Assembly (NCBI GenBank): GCA_022712895.1
Contig: JAFLJS010000011.1
Coordinates: 33,889-97,888 of the forward strand
Origin: Desulfocapsa sp.
Lineage (GTDB): Bacteria > Desulfobacterota > Desulfobulbia > Desulfobulbales > Desulfocapsaceae
Direction: 5' to 3'
DNA: 64,000 nt
Shown here piece by piece: positions 17,151 to 26,513 of this stretch (position 1 is the stretch's first letter; every line of letters starts with the position of its first letter). The notes under the pieces are model-generated. The model did not search any database and had not been told where the DNA came from. It was given only the letters and a program-made list of their open reading frames with translations. A program made the translations under genes and the position numbers.

Positions 17151-18527
17151 TTACCCATACTGTTTCAACAAACGATACATCTTAGACTTGGAAATTCCGG
17201 AAAAATCACAAGCAGCTTTAGTATCTCCCTGACAGTGTGCCATCAATCTGTTGACATACTCTTTTTCCATCTCGTTCTTGTACGCATTCCAGGGCTTTAA
17301 CTCTTGGCCACTGGTAGTACTTGCAGAAGCACTACCAGTCTCAGCCTGCACAGCAGCCCTTGCCATCTGTACCCGAAAAACGGGCGGAAGATGTATGGAA
17401 AAAATGGTGGATATCCCAACACAGCTTGCAAACACATATTCAATTATCTGGAACAGTTCCCGGATATTACCCGGCCAGTCATGCTCTGCAAGGGAGCCAT
17501 AAAAGTCAGGAGATACCATTTTGGCATCAAGTCCATAGCGTTTACAGAGTTTTTTCAGATAGAATCGCACTAATTCCTCAATATCCTCTTTACGCTCCCG
17601 TAACGGCGGCAAGTGAATGGATAAACCTTTTAAACGATAATAGAGATCTTTTCGAAAACTCCCATCGTCCACCATGGCCTCGATATCACGGTTCGTTGCA
17701 GTCAGCAATCTGAAACGGCTTGTCTCTTCTTCGCTGGCTCCCACTGGCCGGAAAGAATATTCCTGTAGCACCCGCAGAAAGGCTTTTTGCATGTGCAGCG
17801 GTAACTCTCCCACCTCATCAAGGAATAAAGTCCCGTTATCTGCCCGTTTTATAAGCCCTTTTACTGTTCTGTCAGCACCAGTAAAGGCGCCTTTGACGTG
17901 ACCAAAGAGTGCACTTTCAAGAAGATTTTCGGGAAGAGAGGCACAATCAACAACCACAAAATTGCTGCTCTTATCACGGGAATTCTCATGGATTGCCCTG
18001 GCAAAAACTTCTTTTCCGGTTCCTGTTTCGCCACTGAGCAAAACATTCACATTGCTGGCAGCGGCCTTTGCCAGATCATCGAAACATCTATCCAACACCA
18101 GAGCATGACCAATAATGCCCCCCCTTTTCAAAGCCACAGGAATTGTGTGATTACTGAGTTTTTCCTCTCTGTATTGCAAAGCCCGTGGTAAATGCAGTTT
18201 CAATTCCCGAAGGACATGAGGTTTTTCTATATAACTCCAGGCACCACTGAGCACTGCCTGTTCAGCACCATCTGCTGCACCCTGTCCGGTTATAATGATT
18301 ACTTCCGGCTGTGAAGAACTGTTTATAAACGAAGGGAGTGAGTCAAGACCATTGCCATCCGGCATCTGCACATCGAGTAAAATAATATCCCAATCGACAT
18401 CGTTTGCCAACTGAATGCCCTCTAGAAGCAGATGAGTTGATTCGACAAAGAATCCTGACCGGCTGAGATGTTTCACCAGCATTTTACACAAGAGCTTGTC
18501 GTCATCCACCACTAATATTCTGTTCAT
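17151..18527 (-). CDS. Sigma-54-dependent NtrC-type response regulator
   Basis: The 458-residue protein has a receiver (about 1-120; acceptor Asp in LLDVQMPDGNG), an AAA+ domain (about 140-375; Walker A GETGTGKE, the sigma-54 contact loop as GAFTGA, Walker B GTLFLDEVGEL, arginine finger region LYYRL) and a Fis-type helix-turn-helix at the C-terminus (DTKAACDFSGISKSKMYRLL). It should activate sigma-54 promoters on phosphorylation. AAGG lies about seven bases before the ATG. It is 145 bases downstream of a NarX-type kinase gene on the same strand, an unusual neighbour for this regulator class. I found no convincing -24/-12 promoter close by. Confidence 0.95.
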   Translation of the reverse strand: MNRILVVDDDKLLCKMLVKHLSRSGFFVESTHLLLEGIQLANDVDWDIILLDVQMPDGNGLDSLPSFINSSSQPEVIIITGQGAADGAEQAVLSGAWSYIEKPHVLRELKLHLPRALQYREEKLSNHTIPVALKRGGIIGHALVLDRCFDDLAKAAASNVNVLLSGETGTGKEVFARAIHENSRDKSSNFVVVDCASLPENLLESALFGHVKGAFTGADRTVKGLIKRADNGTLFLDEVGELPLHMQKAFLRVLQEYSFRPVGASEEETSRFRLLTATNRDIEAMVDDGSFRKDLYYRLKGLSIHLPPLRERKEDIEELVRFYLKKLCKRYGLDAKMVSPDFYGSLAEHDWPGNIRELFQIIEYVFASCVGISTIFSIHLPPVFRVQMARAAVQAETGSASASTTSGQELKPWNAYKNEMEKEYVNRLMAHCQGDTKAACDFSGISKSKMYRLLKQYG

Positions 18528-18672
18528 CTATACCTTATCAGTCCAATTAAGTTAATCCATGAAAGGATGTTGAGTCTTAGATTCTTAAGAAGAATCCTTT
18601 CCTGCGAAAAATATCTTATGACAAGGTGGTCACAGAAGTCAATACTGTCGGTGTATTTTTAAGATTCGGAAT

Positions 18673-20985
18673 TCACATCTCAACACTACTACCAACCGGA
18701 ACATCCAGAATCACACGACATCCCGTTCCTTTGGCAGATTCAATGGTCATGCTTCCATCCATGGAGACTACCCATTCCTGGATACTAACCAAGCCGATAC
18801 CCTGTAATTCGTTATCCAAATCCTGAATGGCGTCGGGGTCAAACCCCTCCCCTTCATCGTTCACCGTCAGTCGCACTTTATTGTTACGCCGTTTCACTGT
18901 TGCCACCACTTCAGCACCACCACCATGTTTCCAGGCGTTATGGAGTAATTCTTTATAGGCTCGAAACAGATATATCTTCTGGGAATCTGACAAGCCCAGA
19001 TCTTCTTCCCCACCATAGACAGAGACGTCAATTCCTGTGCGGCCAGAATAATTGTTCCCATACCAGTTCATGGCTGCCACCAGCCCACGATCATCCAGAA
19101 CCTGTGGGTAGAGATCAAAAATCATGGTTCGAATCTGGCCAATCATTACCTTGACCATATTTCTGGTATCAAGCAATTCTCCCTGCAGACAGACAGGAAG
19201 CGGTTCCTCTCCGCCATGGTTTGGGCAAGATCGCTGTTCCGCTTCCTGCAGTCTCAAATTAACCACGGCCAGGTTTTGTGCCATCTCTTCATGCAATACC
19301 TGACCAAGATGCCGACGTTCCCGTTCTTCTGCCAAAATAATCTCTTCTCTGATGCGTTTGCGCAGTGCCCGTTCTTTCTTTTCACGGATTCGCAACTCGG
19401 TGACATCTCGCAATACACCTTCCACTCCCAGCATCTTCCCATCTTTGTCTTTTTTGGCAGTGGCAGTGAGGATACAATCACGTACAGTCCCGTCCAGACG
19501 AGTTACAACTATTGCCGTATCCCGCACAGCTCCGGTTTCATACATCTGTATCTTTAACTCTGTCTCTTCCTTATCGCTGGCCTGCTTGCAGCAACCGACG
19601 CTCAGACTTTCAGGGATGGTACCTTTCCCTACCCCAAAGAGCTCCCTTCCCGCTTCATTAAGATCGATAATATGGCAGCAATCATCGGTCACAAAAATAC
19701 AGTCCTGCGAATTCTCAAACAGATGCCTGTATTTTGATTCTGACCGTTTCAGACGGGCAATGGTGCTCTCAAGGTTTGTAGCCATGGCATTAAAAAGATG
19801 ACCGAATTTGCCCATATCGTCACGAGTATAGACTGTTGCCCTGGCCGAAAGGTCACCCTTTTGAATTTCCGATGCAGCAGCTGCAAGGGAAATAATAGGC
19901 CGTGAAAAATTCCAAGCGACCAGTACCGCGACAATGACACAAATAGCAACCAGGAGAAGAGTGAAACGCATAAATGATTGTACATATTCATTGAATCCAA
20001 CCAGCAGGTCTGCGTCATCCAGAGTGGTCATCAAAATCCAGCAGTGGGAGGTTCCCTCAGAGCAAAAAGAAGAATCCACCTCTGGCGCCAGTGGACGCAC
20101 CAGCGAACCGAGGGGAATACGGGCATAGGCAAATAGAGTCTGCTTGCCGGTCTCATCACTGACGGCAATGGAAATATCCCTGCGTTTTTTCCCTAGCCAG
20201 CCAGCAAGTTGCGGTTCGGTCTGAAATACTGTTGTATCATGGCCCAGTATAAAGCCAAAACTCTTTTCCGTTTGCCGATGGTAGAGAAAATATCCATCCT
20301 GATTTAAGAGATAGAAATGCTCCTTTCCAAGCGGTGAGTCTTGCTGTCTACCCAGCAGATTAAGAAATGATGAGCCAAAAACATTCAACACCAGGACTCC
20401 CTGCTTTTCTCCGTTTTGATCAAACACCGGAGTGGCATATCGGATAACGGGAAGCAACGGGTGCTGTAGTTTCCCCTGCTCCATATTGAGGTCCATGGGA
20501 GAGATATAAATTCCACCACTGGGCAGAGCAAAAGCCTGCTGAAAATAGTATCTGTCACTTTTGTCCTGCAATTTATCAATGGGAGTCAGCCAGCTTGATG
20601 TTCCGTTGGTGTTGGCCCGTACTATCTCCATACCATTGCTGTCGAGCAGGCGTACCTGCTGAAAAACCTGATGGTGAGCAGCAAGGTTTAAGAATTCTTT
20701 TTCCAGGATTTTTAATACGTGGAAATACATGGTCGGCTCGGTGGCCTGCATCAAAGACTGCAAACTGGGAAGATCACGCAATACTAGAAGATCTCGCTGA
20801 ATCCACTGTTGCAGAGAGCTGATATCTGAGTTGATCAGCTCAAGATTCACCATGGCCCGTTCTTTTGCACGATCAAGGGCAAAACTTCGCTGCTTATAAC
20901 GAGCGTAACCGCTGGAGATCATAACCGTTGACACGGTTATGATGATAAAGATAAAGATGAATTTTCCGCGTAGACTTGTCAGCAT
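18673..20985 (-). CDS. NarX/HisKA_3-type sensor kinase with Cache, HAMP and PAS
   Basis: The 770-residue membrane kinase has a first membrane segment at about 8-28, a large periplasmic double-Cache-like sensor (about 35-330), a second membrane segment (about 335-358), HAMP (to about 415), PAS/PAC (about 430-555), then HisKA_3 with the phospho-acceptor in HLGQVLHEEMAQNLA, and a C-terminal HATPase (NDEGEGFD). HisKA_3 kinases normally phosphorylate NarL-type regulators. Here the adjacent downstream gene is an NtrC-type regulator, so its real partner may be elsewhere, such as the orphan NarL protein at 2135. The ribosome site is weak. The gene start is 116 bases from the stop of fdhD. Confidence 0.92.
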   Translation of the reverse strand: MLTSLRGKFIFIFIIITVSTVMISSGYARYKQRSFALDRAKERAMVNLELINSDISSLQQWIQRDLLVLRDLPSLQSLMQATEPTMYFHVLKILEKEFLNLAAHHQVFQQVRLLDSNGMEIVRANTNGTSSWLTPIDKLQDKSDRYYFQQAFALPSGGIYISPMDLNMEQGKLQHPLLPVIRYATPVFDQNGEKQGVLVLNVFGSSFLNLLGRQQDSPLGKEHFYLLNQDGYFLYHRQTEKSFGFILGHDTTVFQTEPQLAGWLGKKRRDISIAVSDETGKQTLFAYARIPLGSLVRPLAPEVDSSFCSEGTSHCWILMTTLDDADLLVGFNEYVQSFMRFTLLLVAICVIVAVLVAWNFSRPIISLAAAASEIQKGDLSARATVYTRDDMGKFGHLFNAMATNLESTIARLKRSESKYRHLFENSQDCIFVTDDCCHIIDLNEAGRELFGVGKGTIPESLSVGCCKQASDKEETELKIQMYETGAVRDTAIVVTRLDGTVRDCILTATAKKDKDGKMLGVEGVLRDVTELRIREKKERALRKRIREEIILAEERERRHLGQVLHEEMAQNLAVVNLRLQEAEQRSCPNHGGEEPLPVCLQGELLDTRNMVKVMIGQIRTMIFDLYPQVLDDRGLVAAMNWYGNNYSGRTGIDVSVYGGEEDLGLSDSQKIYLFRAYKELLHNAWKHGGGAEVVATVKRRNNKVRLTVNDEGEGFDPDAIQDLDNELQGIGLVSIQEWVVSMDGSMTIESAKGTGCRVILDVPVGSSVEM

Positions 20986-21057
20986 ATTTCTTCACAACTG
21001 TTGAGATGGAGTGACATGAGATTGATGGCCTCGCAAATAACTTTGATGTCGTAAAAA

Positions 21058-21086
21058 CGTCATTCCGAATCAGGTCCGGAATGACG
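21058..21086. repeat. GTCATTCCGG-type inverted repeat, copy 1
   Basis: CGTCATTCCG and CGGAATGACG form a perfect 10-base inverted repeat around a 9-base loop, just past the stop codon of fdhD on the minus strand. Related units occur at 39162-39209 and 62471-62494. Elements of this type are common dispersed intergenic repeats in many bacteria. Read through, they encode peptides such as VIPDLIRND that are often mis-annotated as genes. Confidence 0.75.
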
Positions 21087-21101
21087 GCTGGCAATTAATC
21101 G

Positions 21102-21887
21102 TTAGACGATGATCCTGTCCGGAGCATTAAACACATTCACCCTGCCGTGCCTGGCATAACCAACCAGTGTGACGCCTGCACGCTTTGCAATGGCTAACCC
21201 AAGAGAAGATGGTGAAGTCCGGGACATGACAATCGGAATCCCGATACGAGCACATTTCAAGACCATATCTGAAGTTAAACGTCCGGTGGTGTACACGGCC
21301 CCACTGGCTGGAATTCTCCCCATTAGAATAGCACCAATGATTTTATCCACAGCATTATGGCGTCCCACATCCTCATAAAACCCCTGCAACTTGCCATCTG
21401 CCCACAATCCACAACCGTGTATACAGTGTGTTGCAGGGCCTAAGGGCGACTGCGCCAGCATTTCACGGATAAACTGATTCACCTCGTCGAGGGTTATAGT
21501 ACACTCATTCAATGGATCAAAGGCTCCTTCCAGCATCTCTTTGGAAATTTTCCCTGTTCCTCCACATCCCGAAGTGATGATGACTTCTTTTGGTTCGCTG
21601 CCTTCTTCCACATCGGCATGCACGGAGATACGCCCTTCCGGGCAAACCAATACTTCCCGCACCTGACCTGGTTTAGTTATATACCCCTGACCAAACAAAA
21701 AACCGGCACCGAACTCTTCAAGACCTGTGGCCAACACCATGGAAGCACCTATTTCTTTATCATTAAGTGCCACTTTATATGGGACTTCAATGGCCAGTGT
21801 TTCTGTTCGCTCTTCCTTACCGGAAGCGGTAACAACCACTGACTTATGGGACAATGTTACTGATCCATCTATCTCTTTCAATTTCAA
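21102..21887 (-). CDS. fdhD: FdhD, formate dehydrogenase sulfurtransferase
   Basis: FdhD passes sulfur from a cysteine desulfurase to the bis-MGD cofactor of formate dehydrogenase. The 261-residue protein shows the family core: LATGLEEFGAGFLFGQGYI, the catalytic-cysteine loop as ITSGCGGTGK, GFYEDVGRHNAVDKIIG and SRTSPSSLGL. The second cysteine of the CxxC found in E. coli FdhD is a threonine here, so it is a one-cysteine variant. The start is a TTG (no ATG nearby) with a weak ribosome site. It lies about 5.4 kb from the formate dehydrogenase operon and is divergent from the binding-protein gene at 22025. Confidence 0.93.
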   Translation of the reverse strand: MKLKEIDGSVTLSHKSVVVTASGKEERTETLAIEVPYKVALNDKEIGASMVLATGLEEFGAGFLFGQGYITKPGQVREVLVCPEGRISVHADVEEGSEPKEVIITSGCGGTGKISKEMLEGAFDPLNECTITLDEVNQFIREMLAQSPLGPATHCIHGCGLWADGKLQGFYEDVGRHNAVDKIIGAILMGRIPASGAVYTTGRLTSDMVLKCARIGIPIVMSRTSPSSLGLAIAKRAGVTLVGYARHGRVNVFNAPDRIIV

Positions 21888-22024
21888 ATACCAACGTTAT
21901 TTTTATACATTTTATCGGATGACGGGCAAAAGCCTCAGATCCTGTAAAGGGACTTTTCAATAGATTAAGTATTGGTCTTACGATAGTATTCATAAATAAA
22001 CCATAAACTCTCTCAATTACAGAC

Positions 22025-23215
22025 ATGATAACCAGCAAAGTGAAAAAACACAAAAACACATTCAGATTATTTTCAAGTTTCCTGATCCAATACCTCTGCC
22101 TATGTTTGCTACTATCACTTTCGCCGACATTTGTCCATGCAAGTGACCGCAGCACAATACTTCTTGGCCAATCATGTGCCTTAAGTGGACCAGCCAGAAA
22201 CCTTGGTTTCAACATGCGAGCCGGCCTACAGGCAGCAATAGCGGAAATCAACGACAAGGGAGGGGTGAAGGGCCGCACGATACAACTGCGCAGTAAAGAT
22301 GATGGTTACGAACCCGACAAGGCAATCAAAAACACCCTGGAGCTGATTCAGGACGACCAGGTTTTTCTGCTTATAGGTGAAGTGGGCACTCCAACATCCA
22401 AGGCTGTTTTACCACTCATTGACAAATACAAGATCCCCTTCTTTGCTCCCCTTACCGGAGCCGAATTGCTGCGAACTCCTGCTCACCAGTACGTTATAAA
22501 TATCCGCAAAAGTTACTATCAGGAAATGGAAGCACTGGTGTCTCATCTGACGGACACATTGGGTATGCAGCACATCTCCTGCTTTTATCAAAATGACAGT
22601 TATGGATTTGCCGGATTGGAAGGCGTAAAGCGAGCACTTGGCAAACGGAATATGCAACTCACATCCATGGGCAGCTATGAACGCAATACCATTGCTGTCA
22701 TGGGGGGAATGAAGAGTATATACAAAAAAAATCCAGAGGCAATTCTTCTTGTTGGCACCTATGCGGCCTGTTCCGAATTTATCAAACTCAGCAAAGTCAA
22801 ATATCCAGGAAAACGTATGTTTGGCAATATCTCCTTTGTCGGCACCAAAAGTTTACAGGAAGCCCTCGGACATTACGGTGAAGACGTTATTGTCTCACAG
22901 GTTGTTCCCTTTCCCTGGGACGACACGCTGCCTCTTGTCACTGAATACAGATACGCCATGACCAAATATCAGCGTAATACTCCCGTGGGATTCATCAGCC
23001 TTGAGGGTTATATTGCCGGAAAACTCTTTGCAGCCATTGCAGAAGCAGTAGTCGGAAATCTGACCCGTGAAAAATTTATTCAAACCATGTATAAGGTTGG
23101 GGAATTTAATCTGGGCGGTGTGAAAATTCAGTTCAACACAAAAAACGATCCAGGCATGGACACCATTGGACTGACCACTATTTACCCCACAATCCAGAAA
23201 CTGGAAAAAAGGTAA
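22025..23215 (+). CDS. Type I periplasmic binding protein (LivK-like), sensor partner of the downstream kinase
   Basis: The 396-residue protein carries an unusually long N-terminal leader (hydrophobic core about 20-36, cleavage near VHA) followed by a Peripla_BP_6 domain: LGQSCALSGPARNLG, AAIAEINDKGGVKG, and a second lobe with YKNDSYG-like FYQNDSYGFAGLEG. Members bind branched-chain amino acids, amides or related solutes. There are no permease or ATPase genes. The next gene, four bases on, is a membrane histidine kinase with its own Cache domain, then a NarL regulator, so this protein most likely presents ligand to the kinase. That is inference from context, with precedent in other binding-protein/kinase operons. 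Confidence 0.88.
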   Translation: MITSKVKKHKNTFRLFSSFLIQYLCLCLLLSLSPTFVHASDRSTILLGQSCALSGPARNLGFNMRAGLQAAIAEINDKGGVKGRTIQLRSKDDGYEPDKAIKNTLELIQDDQVFLLIGEVGTPTSKAVLPLIDKYKIPFFAPLTGAELLRTPAHQYVINIRKSYYQEMEALVSHLTDTLGMQHISCFYQNDSYGFAGLEGVKRALGKRNMQLTSMGSYERNTIAVMGGMKSIYKKNPEAILLVGTYAACSEFIKLSKVKYPGKRMFGNISFVGTKSLQEALGHYGEDVIVSQVVPFPWDDTLPLVTEYRYAMTKYQRNTPVGFISLEGYIAGKLFAAIAEAVVGNLTREKFIQTMYKVGEFNLGGVKIQFNTKNDPGMDTIGLTTIYPTIQKLEKR

Positions 23216-23218
23216 GGT

Positions 23219-25636
23219 ATGCGACGATCCCACAGTCCATCCCTTGCCTCTGCACCGTTTCGTGCCTCTCTACTAGTCCTCCTGGCCCTGGCACTTTTTA
23301 TTGCGCTGTTCTGGAGCATCAATCAATACCAGAGCTACCAGCAAACGATTAGAAATATAGAACGCAACTATAAAGAATTATATAAAGAACGGGCTCAGGA
23401 AAAACTGGACAATGTACTTAAATTTATCGACCAACGTCGCTCGCAGGCTACACAGCGTATTGAGAACAATTTACGACTGAAAGTCCAGTCCGCCTACACC
23501 ATAGCCTCACACATTTACCAGGTACACAAGGAGGACATGACTCCCGCCGAACTGCGTACGGATGTGATCGAGACCCTTCGTCCCATTCGCTGGAATAGCG
23601 GTCGCGGGTACTATTTTGCAGGACGTGTGCAGGATAATATCATAGACCTGTTTGCCAATGACCCACTTCTCGAGAATCGTAGTCCCACAGAGGTACGAGG
23701 AGAAAATTACCATCTTATATTTCAGGAACTTTATCAAATACTGAAAGAGAAAGGCGCCGGCATCTACCATTACGATGCCATCTCAGTTGAAAAAGGGCTT
23801 CACTTTCCCGGCATGAGCTTTGTCAAATATTTCAGACCGCTTGACTGGTATATCGGAGCAGGCACATCAAACGAAATCATCAAAGCTACGCTACAGGATG
23901 AGATCCTTGAAACCATACAAAGCATGCTATTCAGTAAGAATGGTCACGTTCTCTGCCTGGACAGAGAGGGTACTATCCTCAGCCATCCACAAAATGTACT
24001 CATGGGGCGCTCAATCATCGATATGATGAATACCCAAGGAGACAAGTATGGTGAAAAAATGCTGCAAAACGGGCTGCAATCTGCGGCGGGTGCCTACCAT
24101 CTGTACACAAGTAACACCCCGCAGGGCAAACAGCAGCGACTTTCTTTCAGTAAAGCTTACCCCCCTTGGAACTGGATTCTTGTGGTAGATATCTCCATGG
24201 ATGCCATGGCACAGGCCATTGCCCATGAAACACAGGCCCACTCCACAGCAGCTATTAAAAATGGAATTGTTTTCCTGAGCTTGCTTGGAATTGCGGTGCT
24301 CTTTCTGCTTTCCATGGCCTACTACCATTCAAGAAAAATAAAAAATGATATCAGACTGTTCACCGAGTTTTTTCGAAAAGCAGCCCATACACAAATCAAG
24401 ATTGGTCATGAAGACTCCACTTTTGCCGAATTTGAAGATCTCGCAGCACTGGCCAACACCATGGTGGACGATATTGTACAAAAAGAGCATCTGTTGCGCC
24501 GGGATGAGCTACGTCTGGACACCCTGCTCCAGCTCAGCGAAATGGAAGAGTATAGTATCAAAGACAAATATGACTTCGTATTGCATCGAATAACCCAAAT
24601 CACCGACAGTGACCGGGGATATCTAGCCCTTGTCAACAGCGCAGGAACCCATTGTTCTCTCATCGCACAGATAGATCTACAAACTGGATACACGGGAAAC
24701 GAAACGGGCATAAAAAACAGTTCATTTTTGCTAAGCGACGATAGCCTTGTCGGCCACTGTGTACTTGCCAGAAAAGGAGTTTTTAGTAACACAAAAGAAG
24801 AACTCGTTGGCCATACTTACCCTTACCGAGAGACAGTACAACGTCGCATCGATACTCCGGTAACAGATCATAACACCATTGTACTCATTGCCGGGGTCTG
24901 CAACAGCAGCAGAGAATATGATCATGCTGATGTGCGGCAGATGACCATGCTCCTTGAAGGAATGTGGCTCCACGTCCAGAAAACCTGCTCAGAAAAAGAG
25001 ATGGCACGCCTCGAAAGACAGGTAATTGCCATTGGCGAAGAAGAACGGAGCAGGATTGGCCGGGATCTCCATGACGACCTAGGATCACACCTGAGCGGTG
25101 TGGAACTACTCAGTACTGTGTTACAGAAAAAACTTGAAAAGCATGCCCCGGATCAGACCGAACAACTTGCCACTATCCGCCAGCTTATTCGTGACGCCAT
25201 CGAAAAAACCCGCAGACTTTCCCACGGTCTCTATCCTGTGCACATCATCGAACATGGCCTGGAAACAGCTATTGAAGAACTGGCCACCGAGATCAGGGAG
25301 CTATTTTCTCTACCATGCACACTCCTCTTTGCTGACGATGTTGAACCTCTAGACAGTGCTATTACTCCTCATATATATTACATTGTGCGTGAAGCACTTT
25401 TTAATGCAGCAAAACATGCCAAGCCGCATATGATAGAGGTTACCATCCAACGTACAAACACGACACTGTCTGTGATCATTAAAGATGATGGGCAGGGTAT
25501 GGCACAACAGAAGAAGAAAAAAGGCTTAGGCCTGCACACCATGCACTACAGAGCAAAAGCAATTGGTGCCACCCTTGATATTGCAACCGCAACTGACGGT
25601 GGCACCGTGGTGACCCTTCAAGGAGCAATGACCTAA
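23219..25636 (+). CDS. Cache-GAF HisKA_3 sensor histidine kinase
   Basis: This 805-residue protein has a membrane segment at about 14-36, a coiled stalk, a periplasmic Cache_2/dCache_2-type domain (about 85-330; GRGYYFAGRVQDN, FVKYFRPLDWYIGAG), a second membrane segment (about 343-365), a HAMP-like linker, a GAF domain (about 445-590), HisKA_3 (phospho-acceptor in RIGRDLHDDLGSHLSG) and HATPase (KDDGQGM, GLGLHTM). It begins four bases after the binding-protein gene, with AAGG as ribosome site. Its TAA overlaps the ATG of the NarL regulator by one base, a tight coupling that marks them as cognate. Confidence 0.94.
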   Translation: MRRSHSPSLASAPFRASLLVLLALALFIALFWSINQYQSYQQTIRNIERNYKELYKERAQEKLDNVLKFIDQRRSQATQRIENNLRLKVQSAYTIASHIYQVHKEDMTPAELRTDVIETLRPIRWNSGRGYYFAGRVQDNIIDLFANDPLLENRSPTEVRGENYHLIFQELYQILKEKGAGIYHYDAISVEKGLHFPGMSFVKYFRPLDWYIGAGTSNEIIKATLQDEILETIQSMLFSKNGHVLCLDREGTILSHPQNVLMGRSIIDMMNTQGDKYGEKMLQNGLQSAAGAYHLYTSNTPQGKQQRLSFSKAYPPWNWILVVDISMDAMAQAIAHETQAHSTAAIKNGIVFLSLLGIAVLFLLSMAYYHSRKIKNDIRLFTEFFRKAAHTQIKIGHEDSTFAEFEDLAALANTMVDDIVQKEHLLRRDELRLDTLLQLSEMEEYSIKDKYDFVLHRITQITDSDRGYLALVNSAGTHCSLIAQIDLQTGYTGNETGIKNSSFLLSDDSLVGHCVLARKGVFSNTKEELVGHTYPYRETVQRRIDTPVTDHNTIVLIAGVCNSSREYDHADVRQMTMLLEGMWLHVQKTCSEKEMARLERQVIAIGEEERSRIGRDLHDDLGSHLSGVELLSTVLQKKLEKHAPDQTEQLATIRQLIRDAIEKTRRLSHGLYPVHIIEHGLETAIEELATEIRELFSLPCTLLFADDVEPLDSAITPHIYYIVREALFNAAKHAKPHMIEVTIQRTNTTLSVIIKDDGQGMAQQKKKKGLGLHTMHYRAKAIGATLDIATATDGGTVVTLQGAMT

Positions 25637-26295
25637 TGAACTCAAAAATCCTTATTGTTGATGACCATCCTATTTTCCGAATGGGCATGAAAGAACTGAT
25701 CAACCATGAGGAAGACTTCACTGTCTGTGCTGTTGCTACTGATATTACTGAGGCGTTGAAAGCCCTTGCTGAAAAAACTCCCGATATGGCCATTATCGAT
25801 GTAGCACTAGCAGATGAAAATGGACTGGATCTCGTTAAAAAAATCCATGAAACCAACAAAGAGTTCCCCATGCTGGTACTCTCCATGCACGATGAATCGG
25901 TCTGGGCAGAACGGGCTATTCGTGCAGGAGCTCGTGGTTATGTGATGAAGAAAGAGGCCTCAGAATCTGTTATTTCAGCACTTCGCACCATGCGCAAAGG
26001 GAAAATTCATGTCAGCACACATATGGTTTCACTCCTGCTGAACAAGCTACAGAATGATTCGGAAAACGAAGAACACTCCACAGAAGAGTGCCTTACCGAA
26101 CGAGAGATTGAGGTCTTTCGCTTTCTGGGAGCCGGACTCTCCACAAGAGAGATTGCTGAAAAAATGACTCTTGGTATCAAAACTATTGGAACCTATCGGG
26201 ATCGCATCAAACAAAAGCTTGGTCTGAAAAACGCCACGGAACTGACTCGCCGTGCAGTACTGTGGGCAAATGATGAAAGTATTCACAAAGTATAA
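25636..26295 (+). CDS. NarL-family response regulator
   Basis: The 219-residue protein has a receiver (acid pair Asp9-Asp10, phospho-acceptor Asp55 in IIDVALADENG, Lys in GYVMKKEA) and a LuxR-type helix-turn-helix (LTEREIEVFRFLGAGLSTREIAEKMTL spans about residues 154-180, then GTYRDRIKQKLG). It should be the DNA-binding output of the kinase at 23219, whose stop codon it overlaps by one base. The targets are unknown. Divergently placed fdhD and the downstream formate dehydrogenase operon are candidates by proximity only. A long inverted-repeat region follows, which may terminate the operon. Confidence 0.94.
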   Translation: MNSKILIVDDHPIFRMGMKELINHEEDFTVCAVATDITEALKALAEKTPDMAIIDVALADENGLDLVKKIHETNKEFPMLVLSMHDESVWAERAIRAGARGYVMKKEASESVISALRTMRKGKIHVSTHMVSLLLNKLQNDSENEEHSTEECLTEREIEVFRFLGAGLSTREIAEKMTLGIKTIGTYRDRIKQKLGLKNATELTRRAVLWANDESIHKV

Positions 26296-26305
26296 CACCA
26301 GTGAT

Positions 26306-26430
26306 AAACAGTAAACCGGCACTTTTTCCGGTATACCCCTTAAGGGGGTGCTCAGTGCAGTACCCCACAGGGGTATAAGTGGCTTCACCAAAATCTTTTC
26401 ACAAAAACGCGAAAAGATTTTATAAGATAC
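26306..26430. repeat. Dispersed repeat R2, copy 2 (with two hairpins)
   Basis: It begins AAACAGTAAACCGGCA and ends TAAGTGGCTTCACCAAAATCTTTTC, as in copy 1 at 74-135, but carries about 50 extra bases between the two halves. This insert forms a hairpin closed by TATACCCC (26332-26339) with GGGGTATA (26370-26377). The right half contains AAAATCTTTTC (26390-26400) pairing perfectly with GAAAAGATTTT (26411-26421). It may terminate the kinase/regulator operon. Confidence 0.55.
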
Positions 26431-26513
26431 TAAGAAATAGAGTACGATAATAGACAGTGCAGCGATGGTTTCGATTGTCAGGTTAAAACATTAAAAAAAA
26501 TGGGAGACTCGCC

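Noticed and set aside
20894..21094. 66-codon frame starting MPAVIPDLIRND on the minus strand
   Set aside because: The VIPDLIRND peptide is the translation of the GTCATTCCGG-type repeat, and the frame runs into the start of the real kinase gene.
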